The notes under the pieces were generated by a model. That model searched no databases. It saw only the letters and a program-made list of their open reading frames with translations, and was not told the origin of the DNA. A stretch of DNA of 52,845 bases from Acidobacteriota bacterium. GTDB taxonomy: Bacteria > Acidobacteriota > Terriglobia > Terriglobales > Acidobacteriaceae. The stretch covers positions 1 through 52,845 of the forward strand of contig JAGWNX010000016.1 of NCBI GenBank assembly GCA_028872955.1, written 5' to 3'. Shown here piece after piece: positions 1 through 8,511 of the stretch (positions within the stretch are counted from its first letter, which is position 1; the number at the start of each line of letters is the position of its first letter). The position numbers and the translations under genes were made by a program.

Positions 1-32
1 AGAGCGAAGCACTCAGACAGCGTAAACACGCC

Positions 33-800
33 CTAGATGGCTTTCTCATAGATGCCACCTCCACAGAATTTCAGCATGTTTGCGTCTCGCAAAAACTGGA
101 GTTGCTGTCGAATTTTCGGTCTGATGTTGCGATTGTTTGGAAATAAAACCTGAAGCTCCCCCTCGTGGTTGTATAGGTCGCTAAGTGCGAAGCGTCCAGA
201 GGGGATTCGTTCAATGAGTCGAAGAACGATCGACATCCAGTTCCGACTATTGCTGGATAGCTCCGAAAAGCTCTCGAGACGTGAAAAGGCTGCGCGCGGA
301 CCCTCCTTTGCATACGCCACGCCGCCCACTACCAGCGGAATCTGGCCTTGCATCGCCACCGCAGTAAGCAGAATGTTGCACCCAATCCAGCCGGCTCGTT
401 TGGCGGTGATTGCTAACGGCTTGCGAGCCTGAATTGCTGTCTCTGTGACAAGAGTGTGGTGAATTGCTCGCAGCCCGGTGATCGACCATGCCGTCGTGTA
501 TTCCAAGAGCAGAAAGGTGGGAGTGCGCCTTGAGCGAATTGTGGCCAGCATCGTGTCATAGGAGCCGTCCACAACACTGCGAGTAAAGGCGCCTCGCTTA
601 CTCTTCAGTTCGTATTTGTGTCGGCAGTGAATACAAATAAAGTCGCAAGTTCGCGTATTCGCGCGGGTCTGAGAAAGTCGATCCGAGTTGCAGTTGAGGC
701 AGTAGGCGTTGCGACTGATCCAATCTTCGCTGATCAGGCGCGCTTGTTGTGCTGGACTTGTATACCCACGTGCTACTTCGATATTGCCAATCAGTTCCAT
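33..800 (-). CDS. DpnI-like methyl-directed restriction endonuclease
   Basis: The 255-residue product aligns along its whole length with DpnI (254 residues), which cuts GATC only when adenine is methylated. The key positions coincide in numbering: the PD-(D/E)XK catalytic set D53, E64 and K66; a zinc ribbon formed by C34, C37, C56 and C59; and W138 within the RAGWIGCN motif. The C-terminal ~70 residues match the winged-helix domain that also reads the methylated site in DpnI (family knowledge). No DNA methyltransferase lies beside it, as expected for an enzyme that spares unmethylated DNA. The gene is clearly less GC-rich than its neighbours, which suggests transfer. The start is the ATG at 800, with only a weak upstream GAG as ribosome site. 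Assignment is from remembered sequence, not a search. Confidence 0.92.
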   Translation of the reverse strand: MELIGNIEVARGYTSPAQQARLISEDWISRNAYCLNCNSDRLSQTRANTRTCDFICIHCRHKYELKSKRGAFTRSVVDGSYDTMLATIRSRRTPTFLLLEYTTAWSITGLRAIHHTLVTETAIQARKPLAITAKRAGWIGCNILLTAVAMQGQIPLVVGGVAYAKEGPRAAFSRLESFSELSSNSRNWMSIVLRLIERIPSGRFALSDLYNHEGELQVLFPNNRNIRPKIRQQLQFLRDANMLKFCGGGIYEKAI

Positions 801-818
801 AGCAATCTCATATCTCTA

Positions 819-840
819 TCGAGGAATGACGGCTCCTCGA
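819..840. repeat. Inverted repeat upstream of the DpnI-like gene
   Basis: Perfect 7-bp arms TCGAGGA and TCCTCGA are separated by 8 bases, beginning about 20 bases upstream of the endonuclease start. It could be an operator or a leader hairpin; no controller-protein gene is seen nearby. Confidence 0.4.
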
Positions 841-881
841 GAAGTCTATAAAAGAGCAGAAGACACCTCTATCCTAAAGCC

Positions 882-2105
882 CTAAGCCTCTTCTCCTGCG
901 GCGTTGGCTGAGGCCCAGGCCCATTGGAAGTTGTAGCCGCCCAGCCAGCCGGTGACATCGACGACCTCGCCGATGAAGTGGAGGCCGGGGTGGTTGCGGG
1001 CGGCCAGGGTGCGGGCGTCGAGTACGGCGGTGTCGACTCCGCCGGCGGTTACCTCGGCCTTGGCGAAGCCCTCGGTGCCGGCCGGGATGAGGCGGAAGCT
1101 GTGCAGGGCCTGCTCAAAGGCCTGCAGCGCGGCGTTGGTGTAGCCGGTGGGCGGGTGCAGTTGCAGCCAGCGGTCGGCGAGCCGTGCGGGTAGCGCGGCG
1201 CGCAGGGTTTGCAGCAGGTTGGCGGCGTCGCGGCGGGCGCCTGGTGCCAGTAGCGGGTGCGTTACATTGCGGCCGGGGGCCAGGTCCAGCAGGATGGACT
1301 CGCCCGGCTGCCAGTACGACGAGACCTGCAGGATGGCTGGCCCACTGAGGCCACGATGGGTGAAGAGCAGCTTCTCTGGAAAGACGGGAAGCGGGCGGCG
1401 CGGGTTGGGGCGCGCGGGCAGGGCCGTGGCGGTGACCCCGGTGGAGACGCCGGCCAGCGGCACCCAGTGGTCGGCGTCCTGGGGCGAGAAGGTGAAGGGC
1501 ACCAGCGCCGGGCGCGGATCGACGAGGGGCAGGTCGAAGTCCCGGGCGATCTGGTACCCAAGGCCGGTGGCACCGAGCTTGGGGATGGAGAGGCCGCCGG
1601 TGGCGACGATGACCGAGGTGGCCAGGTGGTCGCCGGTGGTGGTGCGCACGCGGTAGCGGACGTTGGCGGCAGCGCTGGCGGGCTCGACGGCGGTGACGGT
1701 GGTATTGGTCTGCAGGCGGACTCGGGCGGCCTCGCACTCGGCCAGCAGCAGATTCAGAATGTCGTGGGCAGTGCGATCGCAGAAGAGCTGGCCCAGCGTC
1801 TTCTCGTGGTAGGGGATGCGGTGTTTGTGGACCAGCGCAAGGAAGTCCGCTGGAGTGTAGCGGGCCAGGGCAGACTTGGCGAAGTGCGGATTCTCGGAGA
1901 GGTAGTTCGCGGGGCTGGCGTGCAGATTGGTGAAGTTGCAGCGTCCTCCGCCGGAGATGAGGATCTTCTTGCCGGGGCGGTCGGCGTGGTCCAGCACCAG
2001 CACGGAGCGGCCGCGCCGGCCTGCGGTGAAGGCAGCGAAGAGGCCAGCGGCGCCTGCGCCCAGCACGATGACGTCGTAGCGTTGTAGGTCTTTGCTCACC
2101 AGCAT
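882..2105 (-). CDS. BaiN/HI0933-family FAD-dependent oxidoreductase
   Basis: This 407-residue flavoprotein begins with a Rossmann dinucleotide fold (GAGAAG near residue 16) and has the family motif GGGRCNFTN around residue 53. It ends with the GEVVDVTGWLGGYN segment typical of the HI0933/YhiN/BaiN family. Members are soluble FAD proteins; BaiN acts in bile-acid reduction, but most have no established substrate, so the reaction here is unknown. A TTG at 2117 opens the frame, but it sits directly against the AAGGGG ribosome site, so the ATG at 2105, 13 bases downstream of that site, is preferred. The DpnI-like gene follows on the same strand after about 80 bases. Confidence 0.85.
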   Translation of the reverse strand: MLVSKDLQRYDVIVLGAGAAGLFAAFTAGRRGRSVLVLDHADRPGKKILISGGGRCNFTNLHASPANYLSENPHFAKSALARYTPADFLALVHKHRIPYHEKTLGQLFCDRTAHDILNLLLAECEAARVRLQTNTTVTAVEPASAAANVRYRVRTTTGDHLATSVIVATGGLSIPKLGATGLGYQIARDFDLPLVDPRPALVPFTFSPQDADHWVPLAGVSTGVTATALPARPNPRRPLPVFPEKLLFTHRGLSGPAILQVSSYWQPGESILLDLAPGRNVTHPLLAPGARRDAANLLQTLRAALPARLADRWLQLHPPTGYTNAALQAFEQALHSFRLIPAGTEGFAKAEVTAGGVDTAVLDARTLAARNHPGLHFIGEVVDVTGWLGGYNFQWAWASANAAGEEA

Positions 2106-2255
2106 TGTGTTTGTCAATCCCCTTTTAGGTTCTCACGTCCGAAATGGAACGCAGCGTAGGCTCGAAGCAGAGAGATGGCTCCGCAGGTGGCGGTGTGGCA
2201 GCAGGTGTCTGTTGCGGCAGCCCCGGGGCGTCTCTGCGGCGAGGACGTGACCAGG

Positions 2256-4139
2256 ATGAAGCGAATGATGACGGCGAAGGCAGGGCGCAGTGTAACCAGG
2301 AGAGCCGGTGCAGGTCTGCTGCTGCTGGCAGCGTCTGCCGGCCTGGGTGGCTGCGCGATGAGCGGCGCGGGCAGCGCGGTCTCGCCGTCAGCGGCAACGA
2401 CTGGCATTCATGGCAAGATCTACGGCGGCAATCAGCCGGTGACCGGGGCCACGGTTCAGCTGTTCGCGGTGGGTACCAACGGCTATGGCACGGCGGCCAC
2501 ACCGCTGCTGACCACGCCGGTGACCACGTCGAGCGGCGGCTTCTTCAACATTACGGGCGACTACAGCTGCCCATCGTCCGGAACGCCGGTGTATCTGCTG
2601 GTAACGGGTGGCAACCCGGGCATGAGCGCCGGCACCTATAACTCGGCGCTGGCCATGATGACCCTGCTGGGACCGTGCGGCAACCTGGGACCCAGCACCT
2701 TTGTGGTGATCAACGAACTGACAACGGTGGCCGCGGTGTGGGCGATGGCGCCGTTCATGGTGGACTCCACCCACATCGGCACCAGCTCCACCAATCTGCA
2801 GGGGCTGCAGAACGCAGTTGCCGTGGCACAAAACCTGGTGAGCACCGCTACAGGCACAGCGCCGGGCAACGCGCCCGCACTTGCCACGTTGCCGACCAGC
2901 GAGCTGAATACGCTGGCCGACATTCTCTCTGCCTGCGTGAACTCCAACGGCAGCACGGGCAGCGGTACCAGCTGTGGCCAGCTCTTTACTGCGGCCACCC
3001 CGGCGGGCGGCGTCGCCCCTACGGATACGGTGCTGGCGGCGCTGGATATTGCGCGCAACCCGAGCCACGACGCGGGTGCCATCTACAGCACGCTTGCCTC
3101 CAATGGCCCGTTTCAGCCGACGCTGAGCAGCGCGCCCAGCGATTGGACGCTCGCGATTACCTATACCTCCAGCGCGTTTGCTACACCCAGTGATCTGGCG
3201 ATCGACTCACAGGGCAATGCCTGGGTGGTCGCTACGCCGGCCAACTCTTCAAACAGCGTCGTGAGCGTGTTGAACTACAACGGCGTGGCGGGCAGCTACA
3301 CGTTGCCCAACTCGTCGCTTAGCCGCATTGCGCTGGATGCGAATGATGATCCGTGGTTGAGCAGCACGATCAACTCCAACCTGGTGCTGCTGACCAACTC
3401 TGGCACGCGCGTGGGCAATGCCATTACGGCGGGCGGCATCAACGGGCCCGGGCAGCTGGTGTTTGATGGCAATGGCTATGTCTGGGTGGCAAACAACAAC
3501 GCCACCATGACCAAGCTGACGCCGAGCGGAACCGCCTATCAGGGCTCGCCCTATGCGACCGGTGCGGCGGCCGGTCCCGTAGGCATTGCCGTGGATACCA
3601 CGGGTGCGGTGTGGGTGGCCAACAGCGCCAGCAACTCGGTAACTGTGCTGAGCAGCAACGGCACGCAGGCCTTAGGCTCGCCGTACACGGCAGGCGGTTT
3701 GAATGGTCCGTTCTCGCTGGCGATTGACTCCACCAACGGCGCCTGGGTGGCCAATGAGGTGGGCAGCAGCCTCAGCCGCCTCTCCAACTCTGGCGACGGC
3801 ATTGCGGGCAGTCCGTACTACGGTGGCGGTCTGAATACGCCCATCGAGCTGGCGCTGGATGGCCTGGGCAACGTGTGGCTGGTCAACTCCGGCAACAACA
3901 GCGTCTCGGAGTTCCTCAGCTCGGGCAAGGCACAGTCTGGCCTGGGCGGCTATGGCAGCGCGACGCTCTCCACGCCTTATCGGCTGGCGCTGGATCGCTC
4001 GGGCAATGTGTGGGTTGCGAGCCTGGGCAGCACGTCGACGGGCGCAGGAAAGATCACCCAGATTGTGGGTGCGGCAGCCCCGGTGGTGACACCGGCGTCG
4101 CTGGCTATCCAGAACAACGCGCTCAACCAACGTCCTTAG
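2256..4139 (+). CDS. Propeller lipoprotein, paralogue A (NHL/SMP-30-like)
   Basis: The 627-residue product is predicted to be exported as a lipoprotein: an Arg-rich start, a hydrophobic core and a lipobox LGGC with Cys33. Next comes a beta-sandwich-like region (IHGKIYGGNQPVTGATVQL), then a helical region with NELTTVAAVWAMAPFM, paired cysteines and IARNP. The last ~330 residues repeat LAIDSxGNAWVVA-like units about every 40 residues, typical of NHL/SMP-30 beta-propellers. The tail reads AAAPVVTP...QRP. Two paralogues lie at 10310-12205 and 19140-21020. The frame is open from 2175, but the ATG at 2256 fits the signal peptide. Function is unknown; surface binding or carbohydrate-related roles are guesses. 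Confidence 0.85.
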   Translation: MKRMMTAKAGRSVTRRAGAGLLLLAASAGLGGCAMSGAGSAVSPSAATTGIHGKIYGGNQPVTGATVQLFAVGTNGYGTAATPLLTTPVTTSSGGFFNITGDYSCPSSGTPVYLLVTGGNPGMSAGTYNSALAMMTLLGPCGNLGPSTFVVINELTTVAAVWAMAPFMVDSTHIGTSSTNLQGLQNAVAVAQNLVSTATGTAPGNAPALATLPTSELNTLADILSACVNSNGSTGSGTSCGQLFTAATPAGGVAPTDTVLAALDIARNPSHDAGAIYSTLASNGPFQPTLSSAPSDWTLAITYTSSAFATPSDLAIDSQGNAWVVATPANSSNSVVSVLNYNGVAGSYTLPNSSLSRIALDANDDPWLSSTINSNLVLLTNSGTRVGNAITAGGINGPGQLVFDGNGYVWVANNNATMTKLTPSGTAYQGSPYATGAAAGPVGIAVDTTGAVWVANSASNSVTVLSSNGTQALGSPYTAGGLNGPFSLAIDSTNGAWVANEVGSSLSRLSNSGDGIAGSPYYGGGLNTPIELALDGLGNVWLVNSGNNSVSEFLSSGKAQSGLGGYGSATLSTPYRLALDRSGNVWVASLGSTSTGAGKITQIVGAAAPVVTPASLAIQNNALNQRP

Positions 4140-4160
4140 CTCGGGGCCAGCGTTGCGGCC

Positions 4161-4188
4161 GGCTGGTCGCAGCAGGCTGGTCGCAGCA
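4161..4188. repeat. Perfect 14-bp tandem duplication
   Basis: The unit GGCTGGTCGCAGCA occurs twice head to tail between the lipoprotein stop and the methyltransferase start. It is probably a replication-slippage product with no evident function. Confidence 0.6.
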
Positions 4189-4216
4189 TTCAGGGCGGCT
4201 GTGCGACCATACAAAG

Positions 4217-5488
4217 ATGTTCGAAGGCATAAAGGGACGTAGTCCGCGTCTGGGTTCGGCGGAGTCATATGGTCCGGCGGCGCTGGTGGCGCGGCGCGCG
4301 GCAGAGCGTGTGCGAGCCGGTCACCTTTGGGTGTACCGCTCAGACGTGGAGACGCTGGTGCCCGCACAGGGCGCAACCGAGCTTGAAGCGGGCAGCGTGG
4401 TCACGGTGCTGGATGGGCGCGGACTGCCGCTGGGCTCTGCCCTCTACAGCGCGTCTTCTCAACTCATGTTGCGAATGGTCTCGCGCGAGACCGGGCTGAC
4501 GCGTGCGCAGTATGTGGCGCAGGTTGGCCTGCGGCTGCGTGCCGCGCTGGCACTGCGTCAGCAGCTGGCACCGGCGAGCGCAGAGGACAACGCCTGCCGG
4601 CTGGTCTTCAGCGAGGCGGATGGCCTGCCCGGCATCGTCGCCGACCGGTACAACGACCTGGTGGTGGTGCAACTGCTGACCCAGGGCACCGCCCGGCAGG
4701 ATGTTCGCGCGGCGCTGGTGGAGGGGATGCAGGAGCAGTTTGGCGCGAGCATCACGCTGTGGGAGCGGCCCGACCCGAAGATCCGCGAGCTGGAGCAGCT
4801 GGAGCCGCCGCCCGCGGGTCCGCTGCTGGGCGATGCCGCCCGCACCAGCACTCGCTTTCGCATCAACGGCACCAGCTTTCACTACGACGCGGGCGCTGGC
4901 CAGAAGACCGGCGCGTTTCTTGATCAGCGGCTTAACTACGCGGCTGCGGCGCAGTACGCCCGGGGCACGGCACTTGATATCTGCACCTACCAGGGTGGCT
5001 TTGCGCTGCACCTGGCGCAGCATTGCACGGCGGTGACCGGGGTGGACGCCAGCCGCGCTGCACTGGAGGTGGCAGATCGCAATCGCGAGCTGAACCCCGC
5101 CGTCGCAGGACGCGTGGACTGGCTGGAGGCCGACGCCTTTGAGCTGCTGCGCGAGTACGAGTCGACAGGCCGCAGGTACGACACCATCGTGCTTGACCCG
5201 CCAGCCTTTGCCAAGACCCGACGGGCGGCAGAGAATGCGCTGCGCGGCTACAAGGAGCTGAACCTGCGTGCCATGAAGATGCTGCGCCCGGGCGGTACGC
5301 TGGTCACTTGTTCCTGCTCGCACCACGTCGGCCTGCCCGCGTTTCTGGATGTGGTGGCGGCCGCTGCCAGTGACTCCGGCCGCCGCGTGCAGTTGCTGGA
5401 GGTGCGCGGTGCCGCGCCCGACCACCCAGCCGTGCTCACACTGCCGGAGACCAGTTATCTGAAGTGTCTGATCTGCCGCGTAGATTAG
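4217..5488 (+). CDS. rlmI: Class I rRNA large-subunit methyltransferase, RlmI-like
   Basis: The 423-residue protein has an N-terminal PUA-like RNA-binding part (RAGHLWVYRSDV near residue 35), a central RlmI-type linker domain (EADGLPGIVADRYND), and a Rossmann methyltransferase domain with LDICTYQGGFALHLA as the SAM-binding motif I and LDPPAFAKTR as motif IV. This is the layout of RlmI/YccW, which makes 5-methylcytosine in 23S rRNA from S-adenosylmethionine. A Cys-containing TCSCSH motif fits the Cys-dependent mechanism of m5C enzymes. The frame stays open upstream to 3875 inside the preceding gene, but homology begins after the ATG at 4217. The exact target base cannot be read from sequence. 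Confidence 0.85.
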   Translation: MFEGIKGRSPRLGSAESYGPAALVARRAAERVRAGHLWVYRSDVETLVPAQGATELEAGSVVTVLDGRGLPLGSALYSASSQLMLRMVSRETGLTRAQYVAQVGLRLRAALALRQQLAPASAEDNACRLVFSEADGLPGIVADRYNDLVVVQLLTQGTARQDVRAALVEGMQEQFGASITLWERPDPKIRELEQLEPPPAGPLLGDAARTSTRFRINGTSFHYDAGAGQKTGAFLDQRLNYAAAAQYARGTALDICTYQGGFALHLAQHCTAVTGVDASRAALEVADRNRELNPAVAGRVDWLEADAFELLREYESTGRRYDTIVLDPPAFAKTRRAAENALRGYKELNLRAMKMLRPGGTLVTCSCSHHVGLPAFLDVVAAAASDSGRRVQLLEVRGAAPDHPAVLTLPETSYLKCLICRVD

Positions 5489-5584
5489 CAACGTAATGCA
5501 TTACAAATAGCACAGCCGAGGCGCACGGCACGGTCGCGGCCTGCTCAGCGTAGACAGCGCCGGGCGTCACCGGTAAAGTGCTTG

Positions 5585-7114
5585 ATGATGAGTCCCCGAA
5601 CGCTGGAGCTGCCGTTTGTCCTGCAGGCGCAGGGCTGTGCCGGGCGCGTCGCCGTTGCCGATGCCGCCGGTGTCCACACGTATGACGCACTGCTCGCGGC
5701 CAGTGGCCGCGTGGCGGCTGCACTGCTGCAGGGTCGCCAGGACCTGGCCGAGGCACGCATCGCCTTTCTGGTGGTGCCGGGCTTCGCCTGGGTTGCCACC
5801 CTCTGGGGCATCTGGCGGGCCGGCGGCGTCGCGGTGCCGCTGGCGCTTTCTGCAGCCCGCCCGGAGCTGGAGTACGCCCTGGCCGACACAGCCGCCGAGG
5901 CGCTGCTGTGGGACGAGGCCAACGCCGAGACGGCCGCACCGCTGGCCGCGGCGCTGCACCTGCGCGGCGGTGGCTTTGAGCAGCTGGTGGGGGCGGAGCC
6001 ACCGGAGGCGCTGCCCGCTGTCGCCGAGGGCCGGCGCGCCATGATTCTGTACACCAGCGGCACCACCAGCCGGCCCAAGGGCGTCGTGACGACCCACGCC
6101 AACCTGCAGGCGCAGATCACCAGCCTCATCGCCGCGTGGGAGTGGACCGCAGACGATCGCACGGTGCTGTGCCTGCCGCTGCATCATGTGCACGGTATTG
6201 TGAACGTGGTGAGCTGTGCGCTGTGGGCAGGGGCGCGCGTAGAGATGCTGGCGAAGTTCGACGCCGTGGGCATCTGGCAACGCATGCAGCGCGGCGAGTT
6301 GACGCTCTTCATGGCGGTGCCCACCATCTACGTGCGTCTGATCGCCGCGTGGGAGGCCGCTGACGAGGCCACGCGCCAGGCCTGGAGCGCTGCGGCACAT
6401 CGCCTGCGCCTGATGGTCTCCGGCTCTGCGGCGCTGCCCGTCAGCACGCTGGAGCGGTGGCGGGAGCTGACCGGGCAGACGCTGCTGGAGCGCTATGGCA
6501 TGACTGAGATCGGCATGGCGCTCTCCAACCCTCTGCACGGCGAGCGACGCGCCGGCAGCGTAGGCATGCCGTTGCCCGGCGTACAGGTGCGCCTGGCGGC
6601 GGAGGATGGCAGTGCGGTGCTGAGCGAAGGCACACCGGGCGAGATCGAGGTGCGCGGCGCCAACGTCTTTCTGGAGTACTGGCGCCGGGCAGAGGCCACG
6701 CAGGAGGCCTTTCGCGACGGGTGGTTCCGCACCGGCGATACGGCCGTGGTGGAGGATGGGCGCTACCGCATCCTGGGCCGCACCAGCATCGATATCCTGA
6801 AGACGGGTGGGCACAAGGTCTCTGCGCTGGAGATTGAGGAGGTGCTGCGCGAGCACCAGTCGATTGCGGAGTGCGCTGTGGTGGGCTTGCCGGATGCGGA
6901 GTGGGGCGAACGCATCTGCGCCGTTGTGGTGCTGCATCCCGGGCAGCAGCTGGAGCTTGACGCGTTGCGCGGCTGGGGCCGCGAGCGGCTGACGGCGCAC
7001 AAGCTGCCGACTCGTCTGCTGGTGCTGCCCCAACTGCCACGCAACGCCATGGGCAAGGTCGTGAAGCCTGAGGTGACCAGGCTGGTGGTGGCCGCTGAGG
7101 ACACCGGGCGATGA
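5585..7114 (+). CDS. matB: Malonyl-CoA synthetase-like acyl-CoA ligase
   Basis: A 509-residue ANL-family adenylating enzyme. It shows the P-loop YTSGTTSRPKG near residue 157, HHVHG near 200, the A5 motif RYGMTEIGM near 303, followed by SNPLHGERRAGSVG, and WFRTGD. The C-terminal domain ends with RNAMGKV, whose Lys is the catalytic A10 residue. The stretch after A5 matches MatB and human ACSF3, which ligate malonate and CoA using ATP, so malonate is the favoured substrate. Possible starts are TTG 5582, ATG 5585 or ATG 5588. The stop overlaps the start of the MFS gene as ATGA, so the two are translationally coupled. A methylmalonate or other short dicarboxylate ligase is the main alternative. 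Confidence 0.75.
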   Translation: MMSPRTLELPFVLQAQGCAGRVAVADAAGVHTYDALLAASGRVAAALLQGRQDLAEARIAFLVVPGFAWVATLWGIWRAGGVAVPLALSAARPELEYALADTAAEALLWDEANAETAAPLAAALHLRGGGFEQLVGAEPPEALPAVAEGRRAMILYTSGTTSRPKGVVTTHANLQAQITSLIAAWEWTADDRTVLCLPLHHVHGIVNVVSCALWAGARVEMLAKFDAVGIWQRMQRGELTLFMAVPTIYVRLIAAWEAADEATRQAWSAAAHRLRLMVSGSAALPVSTLERWRELTGQTLLERYGMTEIGMALSNPLHGERRAGSVGMPLPGVQVRLAAEDGSAVLSEGTPGEIEVRGANVFLEYWRRAEATQEAFRDGWFRTGDTAVVEDGRYRILGRTSIDILKTGGHKVSALEIEEVLREHQSIAECAVVGLPDAEWGERICAVVVLHPGQQLELDALRGWGRERLTAHKLPTRLLVLPQLPRNAMGKVVKPEVTRLVVAAEDTGR

Positions 7115-8412
7115 GCGCGAGCGGACCGGGGCTGACGAAGGGACAACGCACTCCGCTGACGCGCGCGCAGAAGACCGGCTTCTGGGGTGCGTGGGCCGGG
7201 TGGACGCTGGACGGCATGGACTCGGTCATCTATGCCCTGGTGTTGTCTCCGGCGCTGGCGGAGCTGTTGCCGCGCTCTGGCATGGCGGCCACACCGGCCA
7301 ACATCAGCATGACGGGCTCGCTGCTCTTTGGACTGTTTCTGGTGGGCTGGGGGCTCTCCATGGTGTGGGGGCCGGTGGCCGATCGCTTTGGCCGCACGCG
7401 CGTGCTGGCGGCCACCATCTTTGTCTATGCCATCTTCACGGCGGCGGCCGCCATGGCGCAGACGGTGTGGCAGCTGGGGCTGTTCCGGCTGCTGGCCGGG
7501 GTGGGCATCGGCGGGGAGTGGGCGCTGGCCGGAACCTATGTGGCGGAGGCCTGGCCGGAGGATCGGCGCAAGATGGGCGCGGGCTATCTGCAGACCGGCT
7601 ACTACGCGGGCTTCTTTCTGGCCTCGGCGCTGAACTACACCGTAGCCGCGCACTTTGGCTGGCGGGCTATGTTCTGGTGCGGACTGTCGCCGGTGCTGGT
7701 GGCGTTCGTGGTGCTGTTTCGGGTGAAGGAGCCGGAGCGCTGGCAGCAGGCGGAGCACACCGCGCCTGCCGGGCGCGGGGCGGCCCTGCGTGGCATCTTC
7801 GCTGCGCCGTATCGCCGCCGCACGGTGGTCAACTCGGTGCTGGTGTGGGCGGCGATCTGCGGTTTGTGGGCTGGCGCGGTGTACACGCCGGCAGCGATTG
7901 CCACCATGGCGCGGCGCGCGGGCATGTCGGCGCTTGCGGCGGTGCATGCGTCGTCCTACGGCATGGGGCTGCTCTCGCTGGGCACCATAGCCGGGTGCCT
8001 GGTGGCGCCCTGGCTGGCGGAGCGCGTTGGCCGTCGCGCGGCTCTGGCGGTGTACTTTGCGGGCATGGCGGTCAGCATCGCCTTCTGCTTTGGCTGGGCG
8101 TTCTACCGGCCCGATGGGCTAAGCCTCTTCCTGGCAGGGCTTACCGTGCTGGGCTTCTTCGGGGGCAACTTCGCCATCTTCAGCTTGTGGCTGCCGGAGC
8201 AGTACGGTACCGCGGTGCGCGTCACGGCGTTTGCCTTTGCCACCTCGGTCGGCCGATTCCTGGCGGCCGGGGTCAACTTCGGGCTGGGCGCCATGATCCG
8301 GCGGGTCGGCTCGCTGGGGGTTCCCGTCGCCATGACGGCCCTGGCCTTCCTCGTCGGCCTGGCCGTGCTGCCGCTGGCGGTGGAGACGCGGGGAGAGCGA
8401 CTGCCGGAGTAG
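7111..8412 (+). CDS. MFS transporter, aromatic-acid/sugar-type symporter
   Basis: The 433-residue protein has about 12 hydrophobic segments and the MFS loop-2 motif GPVADRFGRTRVL near residue 90. The N-terminal WAGWTLDGMDSVIYA and the IGGEWALAGTYVAE region resemble the metabolite:H+ / acid:H+ symporter branches, in which the acidic Asp of helix 1 and the Glu of helix 4 are conserved. It lies in the inner membrane. The gene overlaps the acyl-CoA ligase by four bases (ATGA), so it probably imports the substrate that the ligase activates, possibly malonate; that link is inference. Transcription ends at the strong hairpin at 8434-8467. Confidence 0.85.
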   Translation: MSASGPGLTKGQRTPLTRAQKTGFWGAWAGWTLDGMDSVIYALVLSPALAELLPRSGMAATPANISMTGSLLFGLFLVGWGLSMVWGPVADRFGRTRVLAATIFVYAIFTAAAAMAQTVWQLGLFRLLAGVGIGGEWALAGTYVAEAWPEDRRKMGAGYLQTGYYAGFFLASALNYTVAAHFGWRAMFWCGLSPVLVAFVVLFRVKEPERWQQAEHTAPAGRGAALRGIFAAPYRRRTVVNSVLVWAAICGLWAGAVYTPAAIATMARRAGMSALAAVHASSYGMGLLSLGTIAGCLVAPWLAERVGRRAALAVYFAGMAVSIAFCFGWAFYRPDGLSLFLAGLTVLGFFGGNFAIFSLWLPEQYGTAVRVTAFAFATSVGRFLAAGVNFGLGAMIRRVGSLGVPVAMTALAFLVGLAVLPLAVETRGERLPE

Positions 8413-8433
8413 GCCTGGCCTGCTGCAACGACA

Positions 8434-8467
8434 AAAGGACCGGAGCCGCACTGGCCTCCGGTCCTTT
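8434..8467. terminator. Bidirectional hairpin terminator
   Basis: A perfect 12-bp stem (arms AAAGGACCGGAG and CTCCGGTCCTTT) surrounds a 10-base loop. It sits between two convergent genes, the MFS transporter and the DUF4382-type lipoprotein, and has A/T-rich ends on both strands. Confidence 0.8.
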
Positions 8468-8511
8468 CGCGTTGGTAGGTATGCTTACGTCGGCACTGGC
8501 GGCCGAGCGCG

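Noticed and set aside
33-800. Full DpnI/DpnII-type restriction cluster
   Set aside because: Only the endonuclease is present; there is no DpnC-like or methylase gene in the flanking 2 kb on the right, and the left side is cut by the window.
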